64,000 bases of DNA. Source: Apium graveolens (lineage: Eukaryota; Streptophyta; Magnoliopsida; Apiales; Apiaceae). The first letter of the stretch is position 1. Each line of letters opens with the position of its first letter. The notes under the pieces are model-generated. The model did not search any database, was not told the DNA's origin, and was given only the letters and a program-made list of their open reading frames with translations. Positions 11,698-22,433 of the stretch are shown piece by piece. Made by a program: the position numbers and the translations under genes. The DNA is taken from NCBI RefSeq assembly GCF_009905375.1, contig NC_133649.1, forward strand, positions 221,863,380 to 221,927,379. Direction: 5' to 3'.

Positions 11698-13755
11698 TGT
11701 AATAACCCCAATTTTTGAGAAATTTTGAAACCCTTATGAATAGTGTTTTTGCTGAACGAGAAAACTTTTCATGCCACGCTATGTAGGGGTTCTGTTATTG
11801 ATCTTATGGGATATTATTAGTACTCTATGAAGTATATAAGTGTATGTAAAGATCGTCAGAATCCAATTCCGAACACTTTGATTTTTCCCGGAAATCCACA
11901 AGATACGGAGAGAATTGAGTATAAGGTAACAGGATAAAAAGGATTGAAATTAAAGGATTATAGGAGAGGATCATAAAAGGAATATAATATATTGAGAAAG
12001 GTTAAGGGAACCTAAGTAATAAGATCCCGGGTATGATCCCTCAAACGATAAACGAGAACGAAAGTTAAGCGAACCGTATAACAGATCAGCGGTCATTAGG
12101 CAAACGATTAGGAAGTTAATCAAAGGGATTAGTGGGAATGATGTCATCCAACCAATAGAAAGAGGACAAGGAAGGAAGGATGACATCATGTGGATGAGAT
12201 AAGCATGACATGGGAAGGAGGAGGTGTGGTGGCTTTGTAACCACACAAATCCAAGGGCAAGAAGGTACTTTACTAAATCAAAAACAAAACCAAATCAACC
12301 AACCAAAAGATCAAGACAAGGCAAAACACAAAATTCTTCTTCTTCTTCATGAAGCTCTCGGGTTCTCTTCTAAAAAAATGGAAGTTCAAGCTCCTCCACT
12401 TATTATTTAGCAAGGTAATTATCTAAGCTTCCCCATGGATAGTTACATACTTCCTATAAGTTTAAGCTTCTAAATCCAAGCCAATCTTTTTCTATAAATC
12501 ATCAAAGAAGATGGTGAATAGTGTTTTCAAGAACTAAAATTTGTGTTCTTGAAGTTTTGTTTAGATTAAGCTAGGATAAGGGCTTTAAAGATGATTCCAA
12601 GCCATCCCCTTGATTCTCCACTCTCCAAGGAAGGTATAATCTCTTAACCAAGCTTTGTTATTGAAAGTTAAGAGCATAAAATGAGTATTAGAGTTCATGA
12701 GAGGCTTGATGATTGTGTATGTAGAGATTAATGGGTTTTGGGTTGTTTTTGAAGTTGTAAATCTTGGTTGTTGATTAATGAACTTAAGTGTAGTTTAAAT
12801 TCATGATAAAGAATAGTATAAATGGTTAATGTGGATTTGTTGGGATTGTTATGATGTGATAAGGATGGATGTTGGTTGTATGTTGGATTTGAGGTTGGTT
12901 TGTGGTTGGTGTTGAATGGTTAAAATTGGGAAATCGCGTAAACATAGCCGTCGTAACGTCCGATTTTCTTTGGACTGTTTTTGTGCATAGCATTAGGACC
13001 CGAGAACCCCCTGCTAGATTGTGACCACTGCCATGTTTAGATAGCTCATGTTACGAGCTTCGTTTTGATATGTAGTTCGTCCGATTCCGATTTACGGTTT
13101 AGGAGAAACGACCGTTTCAAGTAACGGCGTTTCGCGGACGAAACTTTTTCCCTCGCCTTATTTTGGAATGTAGGTTAAAGACCAAAAAGGGTGAATTAAT
13201 GTATGAAACATTTATGGTAAGTGTGTTAGGCAGTTGGTAAGTCATTCGCGAAGGAATCGCTTTAAAACTCGTAAAGGTTAAATTATTAAAAATGGTGGAG
13301 CCGAGGGTACCCGAGTGACTTAAGCGAATCAGTGAGCGCAAAACAAGCGTTAGAGTCTAAGTTAGTTAAAGTATAGGTTTACAAGTGACTTTGGTTTAAT
13401 TCCAACTTACTTGTTGTTTATAGGTTACCAGACTCGTCCCGAGCCATTCGTAACCCAAGTCGCTCAGGCAAGTTTTCTACCCGTTATACTGTTGTTGTGA
13501 TGTAAATATATGTATATGCATTATCTTGTGATATTGCATGATTGTTATTAGCAAATTTTGCAATATATTGGAGTATGCTAATATGGTATATATGCATGTC
13601 TGTTTCGTAATCTGGTTATCTATCTGTTGATTTTAATGCTTATAGTTGCATAATACCTATGCTAGAGGATAGCGGTATCTTGCATATACCCTTAGTATAG
13701 GGACCCAAAGGTGAAAACATTTTCTAAAACCGGGAGTCGAGGATCCCGAGTAGAT

Positions 13756-13786
<31 letters not shown>

Positions 13787-15775
13787 ATAGGGTTATAGTT
13801 TTCCAAACTATTAATCGAATAAGGTTTATTCGATAACTTTAAACTTTATTTTATTATTGAATATTATTTTGAATATTCATTCGAGGGCTTATGACTCTTT
13901 TATATTATTTATTGAATATTATTTGAATATTCATTCGAGGGCTTATGACTCAGTTTATATTATTTAATGAATATTATTTGAATATTCATTTGAGGATCTA
14001 TGACTCCGATTATTTGCTGAGATATATTCTGTATTTTATTAAAGAATAATGTTTCGATAATCAAACTTATTTTCGATTATTCAAATGAAGATAATACTTT
14101 CATATAAGTATATCTTTGGTTATTTAATACTCGTTTCAAGTATAAATTTTAATACTTCTACTTCAATTATTTTTATAAAGATTATTCTTTTTGGGAATAT
14201 TATTTAAATAATAATATTCAGTCATTTTCTAAATATTCTGGGGACTGATTTACTTCATTAAATCAGCTTTACTCCAAACACTCTATAAAGTGTTTTCGAG
14301 TCTTCAAAATGATTTTTAAAAGTTAGAGCGGATCCCAAAACTCATTTTTATATTTAAGATCTTCCTTTTTAAGGGGATTTAAATACTCGCTTAAAACCTG
14401 AGGGATCCGGCTCTGTGGTGTATTTTATATTCGCAACGAGGTTGCAGATTTGGTAAATAAATTGATTACTTGCCCAACGTTCGGGAAGTAAGCCCCTCTC
14501 ATTGAGTCGGCATAAGCGACAGGCCGGGGTACGGTCTATTATTGTGTAAGTGGCTGGGTGGCAGTCCATCAACGCGTGAGGGGCCGGGGTACGGTCTAGC
14601 GCGAGGTCCTAATGCGGCCAGGGTGATGACCGGTGAGGAATTCATCCATCTACAGTAGAAAAGGTTACTTATTGGTATCTTTGCCTGATCAGCGAGATAT
14701 CGGGTTTATGCCAAAATTCTTTTCCTTTCCAAAATTCATTGGATGTTTCAAACTCTGTTCATACTTTACATAACAGAGGTTCCAGGAAATGTTTAAGAGA
14801 TATATATATGTGGATATATATATATCGGGACTAAATAAAGTATCTCGTAACTTTATTTCATTCAATAATATTTCAAAGATTGAATCTATTCAAATCTTGT
14901 CTTGTAGTCTCATCTATGTGATGAACTTTTGAAACTGATTATAACTTGAACGGTGGTAGTTCAAGTAGTATTGGGAAAGATATAAGTATATTGGGGTATT
15001 TGGTAACCTCATCTTTTAATCTTATATCTAATTAATAATTGTCTTATGAATGACAAAGATTTTCAAAAAAACGTTGAGACAAGGTTAGATATATGAGATC
15101 ACCTTGCAACGATATTTTTTTTATACAGTTATACACTGGGACTTTGTGTATATTATGCATGGAAGAGGACTTCCAATATTTTGAAAAGTATATATGTATA
15201 TATACTGAATATTTTGCGACTTCATCGCATTAAGATATCAAACTTGGTTCATTTCTTTTGACCAAGACTTTCATGAGTATTATGAGTAGGCTCATATATT
15301 GTAAATCATTATACATATTATTTTGGTGGGCTTGCTGCTCACCCTTGCCTTATTTCTTCATCACACAACAACAGTTAGGAAAGATGGCCAGACTCCAGCA
15401 GACCCAGCGCAAGCGCGTGGGAAGCGTCCCGCGTCTTCCCGTTGATGTTGTAGCTGCTATAGCTGCAGAGGTAGATCTATTGTAGATCAGACCATCAACT
15501 TTTGAGAATCAATTATGTATAATTATAACTTGTGGCAGATAATGGCAATTAACTGTAAATTTATCAAGTAATCATTTTGGGTTGTAATAACTTTTAAATT
15601 GTGGATTCAAAGACTTGTACTTATTTAAATTTCATCTCTGAGACTATAACGGGTTGTGGTGTGTTAGTATGGGGTCACAGCATGAGGTTATTTATTATTA
15701 ATTAAGTGAAGTGATATTGTGGAAAGAAAGACCGTGACAACCCGGATCCCCGACCCCGGATCTGGGGGTGTTACA
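11698..15775 (+). repeat. 3' LTR of the 2037-15775 element
   Basis: This LTR is 4078 bp and near-identical to 2037-6112; the 2 bp length difference comes from a TA run near 13760-13790. It ends GTGTTACA at 15775, followed by the second copy of the target duplication TCAGC. The three ~57 bp units and the micro-ORF are repeated here. Confidence 0.95.
15384..15485 (+). CDS. Second copy of the LTR micro-ORF (33 aa)
   Basis: It is identical in codons to 5721-5822, in the same place about 290 bp before the LTR end. As an LTR feature it is duplicated by the replication cycle, so its identity to the other copy adds no evidence for selection. Confidence 0.4.
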   Translation: MARLQQTQRKRVGSVPRLPVDVVAAIAAEVDLL

Positions 15776-16109
15776 TCAGCAAAATTCTGCATGGTGCTGA
15801 GTTAAATTATTCAACTATTGAGAAATTTTCTCTAGCCTTGGTAATGGCTTCGAGAAAGCCGCGTCCTTACTTTCAAGCTCATCAGATTGAGGTGCTAACG
15901 AATCAGCCCCTGAGAAATATCATTCACAGTCCCAAGGCAAGTGGGAGATTGATCAAGTGGGCAATAGAGCTAGGAGAGTTCGATCTCAAGTATAAGCCAC
16001 GAACGACAATAAAGGCCCAGGCACTAGCTGACTTCATGGTGGAATGTACCATACCCAACCAAGAAGTCGGGGGGCAGGAAGATTGCATATCTCAAGACAA
16101 GGAAGTTGA
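15776..16109 (+). pseudogene. pol: Tat RNase H, second segment
   Basis: The host Tat frame resumes right after the target duplication TCAGC and stays open to the next insertion. It carries the end of the RT-linked RNase H: ASRKPRPYFQAH, LTNQPLRN, SGRLIKWAIELGEFDLKY and ALADFMVECT. It breaks after KEVD, where the Angela-like element is inserted, with GTTGA (16105-16109) duplicated at 24100-24104. The frame continues there without shift, so both insertions came after the coding sequence was in place. Confidence 0.9.
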
Positions 16110-17777
16110 TATTGGATTTTAAACGCAGCGGGGCATGGCAAAACACTTTTACACATATAAAATCCAAATAAAAGCATACAGATCATGAATAAAAATTTGA
16201 GGGATCGAATCTAACCTTTAAAAATAATTCGGAGACAACGATCAGAGATCCTTAGCAGTTGCTCCTCAAGTGTGAAGCACTCCACCGGTATCCACCAAGA
16301 AAACGATGTTAAGGAGGAGGAAGGAGGTGGAGAGAATTGGGTTTTCCAAACTTTTTGGGTTTGTGTGGGTTAGAATAAAATTAGGGTCTATAATAGTGTA
16401 TTTATAGGTAAAATTTTCAGCTGAAATTTTCCCATAAATATTATTATTATTATTATCCAATTTATTATTCTCATTAATAATTAAAACACCTTTTAATCAT
16501 TAATCCTTTTTCTAAACACTTTAGAAATAATTTTCTCTCTTGATTTAATTTCCAAAAATTAAATCCTTTAATTAATAATATTAAGAACTTTTCTTAATTA
16601 ATTTATAATCAATTAAATCTCATTTAATCAATTATTAAATTTGCCAATTAATTATTTATTTCATAAATAAATAATTATTAGCCATTATTAATTAATTCCT
16701 ACACCATTAAATCATTCTCTTTTTATGGTGTGACCCTGTAGGTTCAATATTAAGCCGGTAGTAGAAATAAATAATAATAAAACTATTTTATCATTATTTA
16801 TATAAATTCTCTAATTTATTAAATATATTTAATTAATTAATCACATTTATTCTACATCGTGAGGGATACTTCTCAGCATATCGCGACTATCCGGATAATA
16901 TGAATTCACTGCTTAGAATACCAAGAACCTATTCAGTGAATAGTTCCCGTACAATAAACTCCTTCTATCCTATAATGTCCCGATTAAATACAAGGCATGG
17001 ATCTCGTGTCAAGCCTATTTAATTCAATCACTTGCTTACCATTTACTATGCGTAGTTCTATGCAAATTAGAAGCTCCTTTCTAATTTCATTCACTCTGGC
17101 CAGAGATTCCTGAACTAGCATAAGTGGATCAGCCTTGAACATTCGCTTTCTTCACTAGAAGGGGTAGATCCTTTATTGATGATACACTATCTTCGTGTAC
17201 AAATTCCTATACCCAGAATAGCCCTAATAATTGTCCCTGGAGACTAAGAACTAAACCAAAGCATAGTTCAGTGTACACAAGATGACTATGATGACCTCAA
17301 GTCTAAGGATACTTGTACAACTATCACTATGTGAACAACTGCTGACACGTGAGTGAACTCCATCAGTTGTTCAGCTGTGCGAGTCATGTTCAGTGAACTT
17401 ATTCTATAATAAGCACCTACATACTAGCTATAGTATCACCACACAAATGTCTATGAGAACAGACATCCTTCATAATGAAGCAAGCATAGTATGTACCGAT
17501 CTTTGCGGATTATTAATTACCAGTTAGTAATCCTATGACCAGGAACTATTTAAATTTAGAGTTATCATCTTTTTAGGTCTCACTATTATGATCTCATCAT
17601 AATCCATAAAAAGCTTTACTCTAAACTATGGTATATCTTATTTAAACACTTAAATAGATAAAGCCCGTAATAAAAACAAAACAAGTCTTTTATTAATATC
17701 AATGAAATCAAAACAGATTACATAAAAGTTATTCCTAAATCCTTATACATGATTGGAATTAGGACATATTCCTTTCA
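16110..17777 (-). repeat. 3' LTR of the Angela-like element
   Basis: This LTR is 1668 bp, running on the minus strand from TGAAAGGAATATG to AAAATCCAATA. It matches 22434-24099 with scattered substitutions and small indels. A TATA box (TATAAATAC, minus strand, 16398-16406) is conserved in both copies. Boundaries were set by the target duplication and the one-base gap to the primer site in the other copy. Confidence 0.9.
16398..16406 (-). promoter_or_regulatory. TATA box of the Angela-like LTR
   Basis: TATAAATAC on the minus strand is also present at the same place in the other LTR (about 22723-22731). It is the likely core promoter of the element, placing U3 on the high-coordinate side. Confidence 0.6.
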
Positions 17778-17786
17778 ATCTCCCAC
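17778..17786 (-). other. Polypurine tract of the Angela-like element
   Basis: GTGGGAGAT on the minus strand lies directly before the 3' LTR start TGAAAGG, the usual copia position. Confidence 0.85.
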
Positions 17787-19571
17787 TTGTACTAAAGCCA
17801 ATCACTCTGGTATCTAATACCCATCTTGTCTTTATGACGATCACACTGACTTTCATAAAGTAGCTTTGTGAGTGGGTCTGCTATGTTGTTATGTGTGTCA
17901 ATTCTAATTCAATACAATACAAGAAATGTTACCGCGCTCCCACTAACCCTTTTGTAGATGCATGGTTCATCTACGTTTTTTGATAAAATCAAACTCTTTG
18001 ATTGTCTCATCAAAACGAATGTTCCATCTTTCGAGAAGCTTGCTTTAAACCACATATGGTTCGTAGCAGCTTACACACTAGGTTTTCATTTCCCTTGGAA
18101 AGAAAACCATCTGGCTATTTGTCAGATCACATAGTCGTAGTAAGCAGCATTCGCAAGCAAAATCCGAACTGATTTTAACAGGGCTACAGGTAAAAGGTTT
18201 CATCAAAGTCAATCCATTGCCTTTGTTTGAATCCTTTTCTCAAAAGCCTGACCTTAAAGGTCTCCACCTGGCCATCCGCTATAATCTATCTTTTGTATAC
18301 CGTATACATAGATTCCATTCTGGATTTCATGGCACTATGCCATTTCTCTGAGTCAACACTACTCATAGCCTCATTATAGGTCACAGGGTCATCATCATTA
18401 ATGATCGACAACTCATTGTCATTCTCAATGACAAGGCCATATTACCTCTCAAGTTGGCGAGACACTCTCCCTGACCTATGAATGGGCTGTTCCACAAAAG
18501 GTTGTTCAGTCAGAACAGGTGTTTCCACTCGATCTGTAGTAGTTTGTGCTTCTTGAACTTCATCAAGTTCAATTTTGCTCCCACTGTTTCCTTCAAGGAT
18601 AAACTCCTTTTCCAAGAAGGTAGCATGTCTGGAGACAAACACCCGATGATCGGTGCAAAAGTAATACCCTAAAGTCTCTTTAGGATATCCCACAAAACTA
18701 CATTTTCCGGATCGATATTCCAGCTTATCTGGGTCAACTTTCTTGACATAAGCTGGACATCCCCAAATCTTAACGTGTTTAAGACTCGGTTTCCTTTCTT
18801 TCCATATCTCATACGAAGTTTGAGGAACAGATTTTGGAAGGCACCTTATTCAGTAAATATGCTGAGGTTTCCAATGCATAACCCCATAGGAATACTAGAA
18901 GATTTGCATAGCTCATCATGGACCGAACTATGTCTAACAAAGTTCGATTTCTCCTTTCAGATACTAATCTGGAGGAGTCCACTGGGAGACTATACCATTT
19001 ACTTTGAGATAATCCAGAAACTCTCCGTTCAAGTATTCACCACCTCGATCTAATCGAAGAGTTATAATACTATGTTTGGTTGTTTCTCCACTTCATACTT
19101 ATATTCTTTGAACTTTTCAAAGGCCTCAGACTTGTGTTTCGTCAAACACATATCCGAATCCAGATCTATCATCTATGAAAGTAATGAAGTATGAAAATCA
19201 ACCCATGGCTTGCGTAGACATTGGTCCACATACATCTGTGTGTACCATTCCTAGCAAATTTGCAGCCCTCTCTCCATGTCTACTAAATGGAGACTGCAAT
19301 GCCACTATAAAGTGAGATTTTCATCATCCCTTTTCTTTTATTAGTTTGTTCAATCTGAAATTAATTATGTCACATACATACAGACCATTATTTAAAGCAC
19401 CACGTCCATAAAGAATATTATCTCTAAGAATAGAACATTCATTATTCTCAATAATAAATGAAAATCCAGCCAAGTCTAACATGGGAATAATATTCCTCAC
19501 AATCGAGGGAACAAAATAACAATTATTTCAAACAATAGTCTTGCCCGTAGGCCTATGTAAATGAAATGATT
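17787..19571 (-). pseudogene. pol: Angela-like protease end, integrase and RT remnant
   Basis: On the minus strand, fragments follow the gag-protease frame in copia order. A readable pre-integrase/integrase stretch includes KHSIITLRLDRGGEYLNGEF near 19020-19080. A linker with the YPKETLGYYFCTDHRVFVSRHATFLE block covers 18600-18693, with PIHRSGRVSRQLER just below it. Then come scraps of RT (SSVDSEKWHSAMKSRMESMY, and a degraded KQASR). The whole RT plus RNase H space is only about 0.6 kb, far below the usual length, and frames change often. No catalytic RT motif is seen, so large deletions have removed the enzyme core. Confidence 0.75.
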
Positions 19572-20588
19572 CTACATCTTCAGCAGCAACTCTTGCTCCA
19601 TTTCCATCAGTAGAATCACCTCCTCTTCCTCAAGAGTCCTACTTCTCCTTGGTCCATGCAACAAATTACAGATTTGAGAACCACAGGCGGTATCTAATAC
19701 CCAAGTAGAAATTTGATTTAATGACATATTCATTTCTATCATGAACATACCTGAATCAGAAGCGGTAGTCTCACTACCCTTCTTCTTCTTCTTCAATTCT
19801 GCAAGGTAAACCTTGTAGTTCCTCTTCCAGTGCCCCACCTTGTTACAGTGAAAGCAAACAACTTTGCTCTTGGGGTCTTCAGCTTTTGGTGGAACCGGCA
19901 TTTTCTCACCTACTTTCTTCTTCTTGGAAGGGTTCCTCTTCCTTTTCTTAGGATTGGAACCTTCACCAATTAGAAGAACAGAACTCTTCTTAGGGGGAAA
20001 ATTCGATTCCGCAGTCTTCAACATGTTGTGGAGTTCAGGAAGGCTGGCATCCAACTTATTCATGTGAAAGTTCACAACAAACTGCGAGAACGAACTCGGA
20101 AGCGATTGCAAGACCAGGTCTTGGCTCAGTTCCCCATCCATGACAAAACCAAGTTGTCCAAGACGTTCAATCAAATTGATCATCTTAAGTACATGGTCAT
20201 TCACAGATGATCGCTCAGACATCCTACAACCGAACAGCTCCTTCGATATCTCATATCGAGCTGTCCTCCACGCCACATCATACAACTCTTGTAGATGCAT
20301 GAGGATAGTGTGAGCATCCATATGCTCATGTTGCTTCTGTAGCTCAATGTTCATGGAAGCTAGCATGATGCATTGAGCAACATTTGCATCATCTATCCAC
20401 TTACGATACACAACATATTCATCATTATGTGCATCACTAGCAGGTTCAGTAGGCTTAGGTGAGTCAATCACGTATTCCAGCTTCTCAATCCTGAGAACAA
20501 TTCTCAAGTTTCGAAGCCAGTCAGCATAATTAGGACCAGTCAATTTGTGAGCATCTAATATGCTCCTGAGTGATAGTGCAGAAGACAT
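19572..20588 (-). pseudogene. gag: Angela-like gag with start of protease
   Basis: This minus-strand frame begins at the ATG at 20588 (MSSALSLRSILDAHKL) and runs about 338 codons. The retrotransposon gag region holds NYADWLRNLRIVLRIEKLEYV and LGFVMDGELSQDLVLQSLPSSF. A Lys/Arg-rich stretch (KKRKRNPSKKKK) and one zinc knuckle, CFHCNKVGHWKRN, follow, then the protease start VLDTACGSQICNL, where the usual DTG reads DTA. The last knuckle cysteine is Tyr (codon at 19815-19817), so metal binding is probably lost. The frame then shifts and ends at 19572. Gag packages element RNA in cytoplasmic particles (family knowledge). This is the longest open piece of the element. Confidence 0.85.
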
Positions 20589-20770
20589 AACGTACAAAGT
20601 AAATCTGTAAATAATAAACACATAACAACACTTAGCAAATATTCGATTTCATTTCAAAATACTATATGAATCGGGTCTTTATTCATAAGTGGCTCCCACT
20701 AGTTTTCCTAATTTATTCAACCCCCTACATGAAAAATTAAGCATTCATAATGCTAGTGGGAATAGGGATC

Positions 20771-21116
20771 CTACATTCCATTACACAACCCCGGCTGTGG
20801 CACGAAACGCCATGTAATGTTCAATAGGCAGACAACTCTTGTCAATTACATCTAATGTTATTCCCTAATCAAACTTTAGCCTCTTGAATAATTGAGTCAC
20901 GACTGTGGCACGACAAACTCAATATTCTAAGTCAAGTCTAACCCAACATTCCGTACAATTGAATCAGTCCCCAAAGGCCCACGGCTGTGGCACGTAACGA
21001 CCTTTAGATTCTTATTCAATGTACACATCTCTATGTAATAGACAAGTATTTCTTATTTCGAAATCAAAGCCCTCGGCTATGGCACGAAACGACAATGATT
21101 CAAAAATAAGAACTAC
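20771..21116 (-). repeat. Four stem-loops sharing a conserved 18-base loop motif
   Basis: CGGCTGTGGCACGAAACG (plus-strand spelling) occurs at 20792-20809, 20900-20917 (variant), 20982-20999 and 21074-21091, about 80-110 bases apart. Each copy lies between complementary arms whose sequence differs from copy to copy. Arms: 20779-20785 with 20813-20819; 20886-20897 with 20917-20927; 20953-20964 with 21014-21024, plus an inner AAAGG/CCTTT pair; and 21046-21066 with 21096-21116, 17 of 21 positions complementary. Changing stems with a constant loop is the pattern expected of a folded RNA recognised at its loop. Confidence 0.75.
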
Positions 21117-21853
21117 TTTCTACCATGTTAGAAGGCTATGAACGACACAAGCCCGTTGTGTCATTGGCCAATTACTACTTGATATTATTTAATTTTAGAG
21201 GGATTATATTACATTACAATCATAATCATATTATAAAGAGATTCTTCCTTTTAAATTAAATATTTCAAATTAATAATCAATAATCAGATGATTCCCAGAT
21301 CGGGTGGAGCATTGTCAACAGGCGTCACTTAATAACCCTTTCTTACAGATAGAAATCTGCTATTGACAGAATCATCCTTTCTCTCATATCGAAAATTCAT
21401 ATTCAATTACGTGTTTCATAAACACAAGAATCTCATGATTGTATTCATAATATTATTATTAAGGTTATGAAATAATTTCACTATACTAGGTTGTCTAACA
21501 AACGCCTTATGTTTATTTAAGTTCACCTAAATCTATCATCGCATGATAAACTAAGCATATATCACATATATCAACATGAATAAACATCAAGGTAGGCATG
21601 TTACATCATCTAACACATTAGAACAAGCAATATACATCTCTATGTATCACAAGAAGCATTTAAAATCAATTCAAACGATCAAAAATAGCTTTAAAACACT
21701 TCATGGAATATAAACAGTTCAACACTTTTATATAAACTAAAATTTATCACTCCATTAGATCCGTCTCAGAAAAACGAATCCAACGGTATATTGCACGTCC
21801 AAAACGGAGTTACGAAACTCCCAGAAAATCAATTTTAAAATCAACAGACGGGC

Positions 21854-21992
21854 TGTAACGCATTACAGGAACGCGTTACAAGCCCTGTAACGCATTCCGG
21901 TGATGCGTTACACACCTTTTAAGCCATTTAAGGGTGTAACGCATTCCGTGAATGCGTCACAGGTGTGTAACGCATTCCCAGAATGCGTGACA
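21854..21992 (-). repeat. Four adjacent TGTAACGCAT palindromic hairpins
   Basis: Four inverted repeats are built from TGTAACGCATTC and its complement: 21854-21861/21873-21880, 21886-21895/21903-21912 (10 of 10 paired), 21935-21946/21950-21961 and 21966-21977/21981-21992 (11 of 12 each). Loops are 3-11 bases. They lie about 400 bases from the primer site in the leader. Confidence 0.8.
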
Positions 21993-22420
21993 CCCCTATT
22001 ATTTTTTTTTGTTTTTCTGCAGCAGCCGTCACTTCTTCCTCGATCTGCGTGCCGCCGTACTGACATTCCTTCTCCGTGCCAACAGCATCAACAGACAACA
22101 TACAGATGTTGTACAAATATATATACATACTTATAAACAATTTATATATATATATATATGATTTATTTAATTACAAATTTTAATTACAATAACTTCAAAA
22201 ATTCATAATAAAAAATCTATACATCATAAAATTATGAAAAAAATACCCAGACGATCTACAACACTTGTAGAACCCAGATCAACATTCAAAATTATTCTGA
22301 GAAACGATTTCTCATCAGACAAAATTAATCCATGATATAACTTGTAAAAATCATAATTAATTCATACAAGCACATAAAATTGTGAAATTTTTACCACAGA
22401 TCTATATGCATACAACCTGT

Positions 22421-22432
22421 GCTCTGATACCA
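22421..22432 (-). other. Primer binding site of the Angela-like element
   Basis: The minus strand reads TGGTATCAGAGC one base inside the 5' LTR. It is complementary to initiator methionine tRNA and fixes the minus orientation. Confidence 0.95.
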
Positions 22433-22433
22433 T

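Larger units (their letters stand above)
2037..15775 (+). mobile_element. Tekay-related non-autonomous LTR retrotransposon with 4.08 kb LTRs
   Basis: The structure is complete: a 5' LTR (2037-6112), an initiator-Met primer site (6117-6128), a 5.6 kb degenerate internal region, a polypurine tract (11685-11697) and a 3' LTR (11698-15775). The LTRs run TG to CA, and the element is flanked by a perfect 5 bp target duplication TCAGC (2032-2036 and 15776-15780). Reading LTR against LTR by eye I found about a dozen substitutions plus a 2 bp difference in a TA run. The insertion is therefore recent. The internal region holds only rearranged, stop-filled gag and pol remnants, so it must have been copied by proteins supplied in trans (inference). 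It lies in the Tat RNase H. Confidence 0.95.
20589..22420 (-). other. Structured non-coding leader of the Angela-like element
   Basis: About 1.8 kb lies between the primer site and gag without a credible ORF. It holds two separate arrays of inverted repeats, listed below, and a short TA run near 22145-22160. A GACACAA/TTGTGTC hairpin sits near 21144-21162. Leaders of LTR elements carry packaging, dimerisation or translation-initiation structures; that the arrays do this here is inference. Confidence 0.7.
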
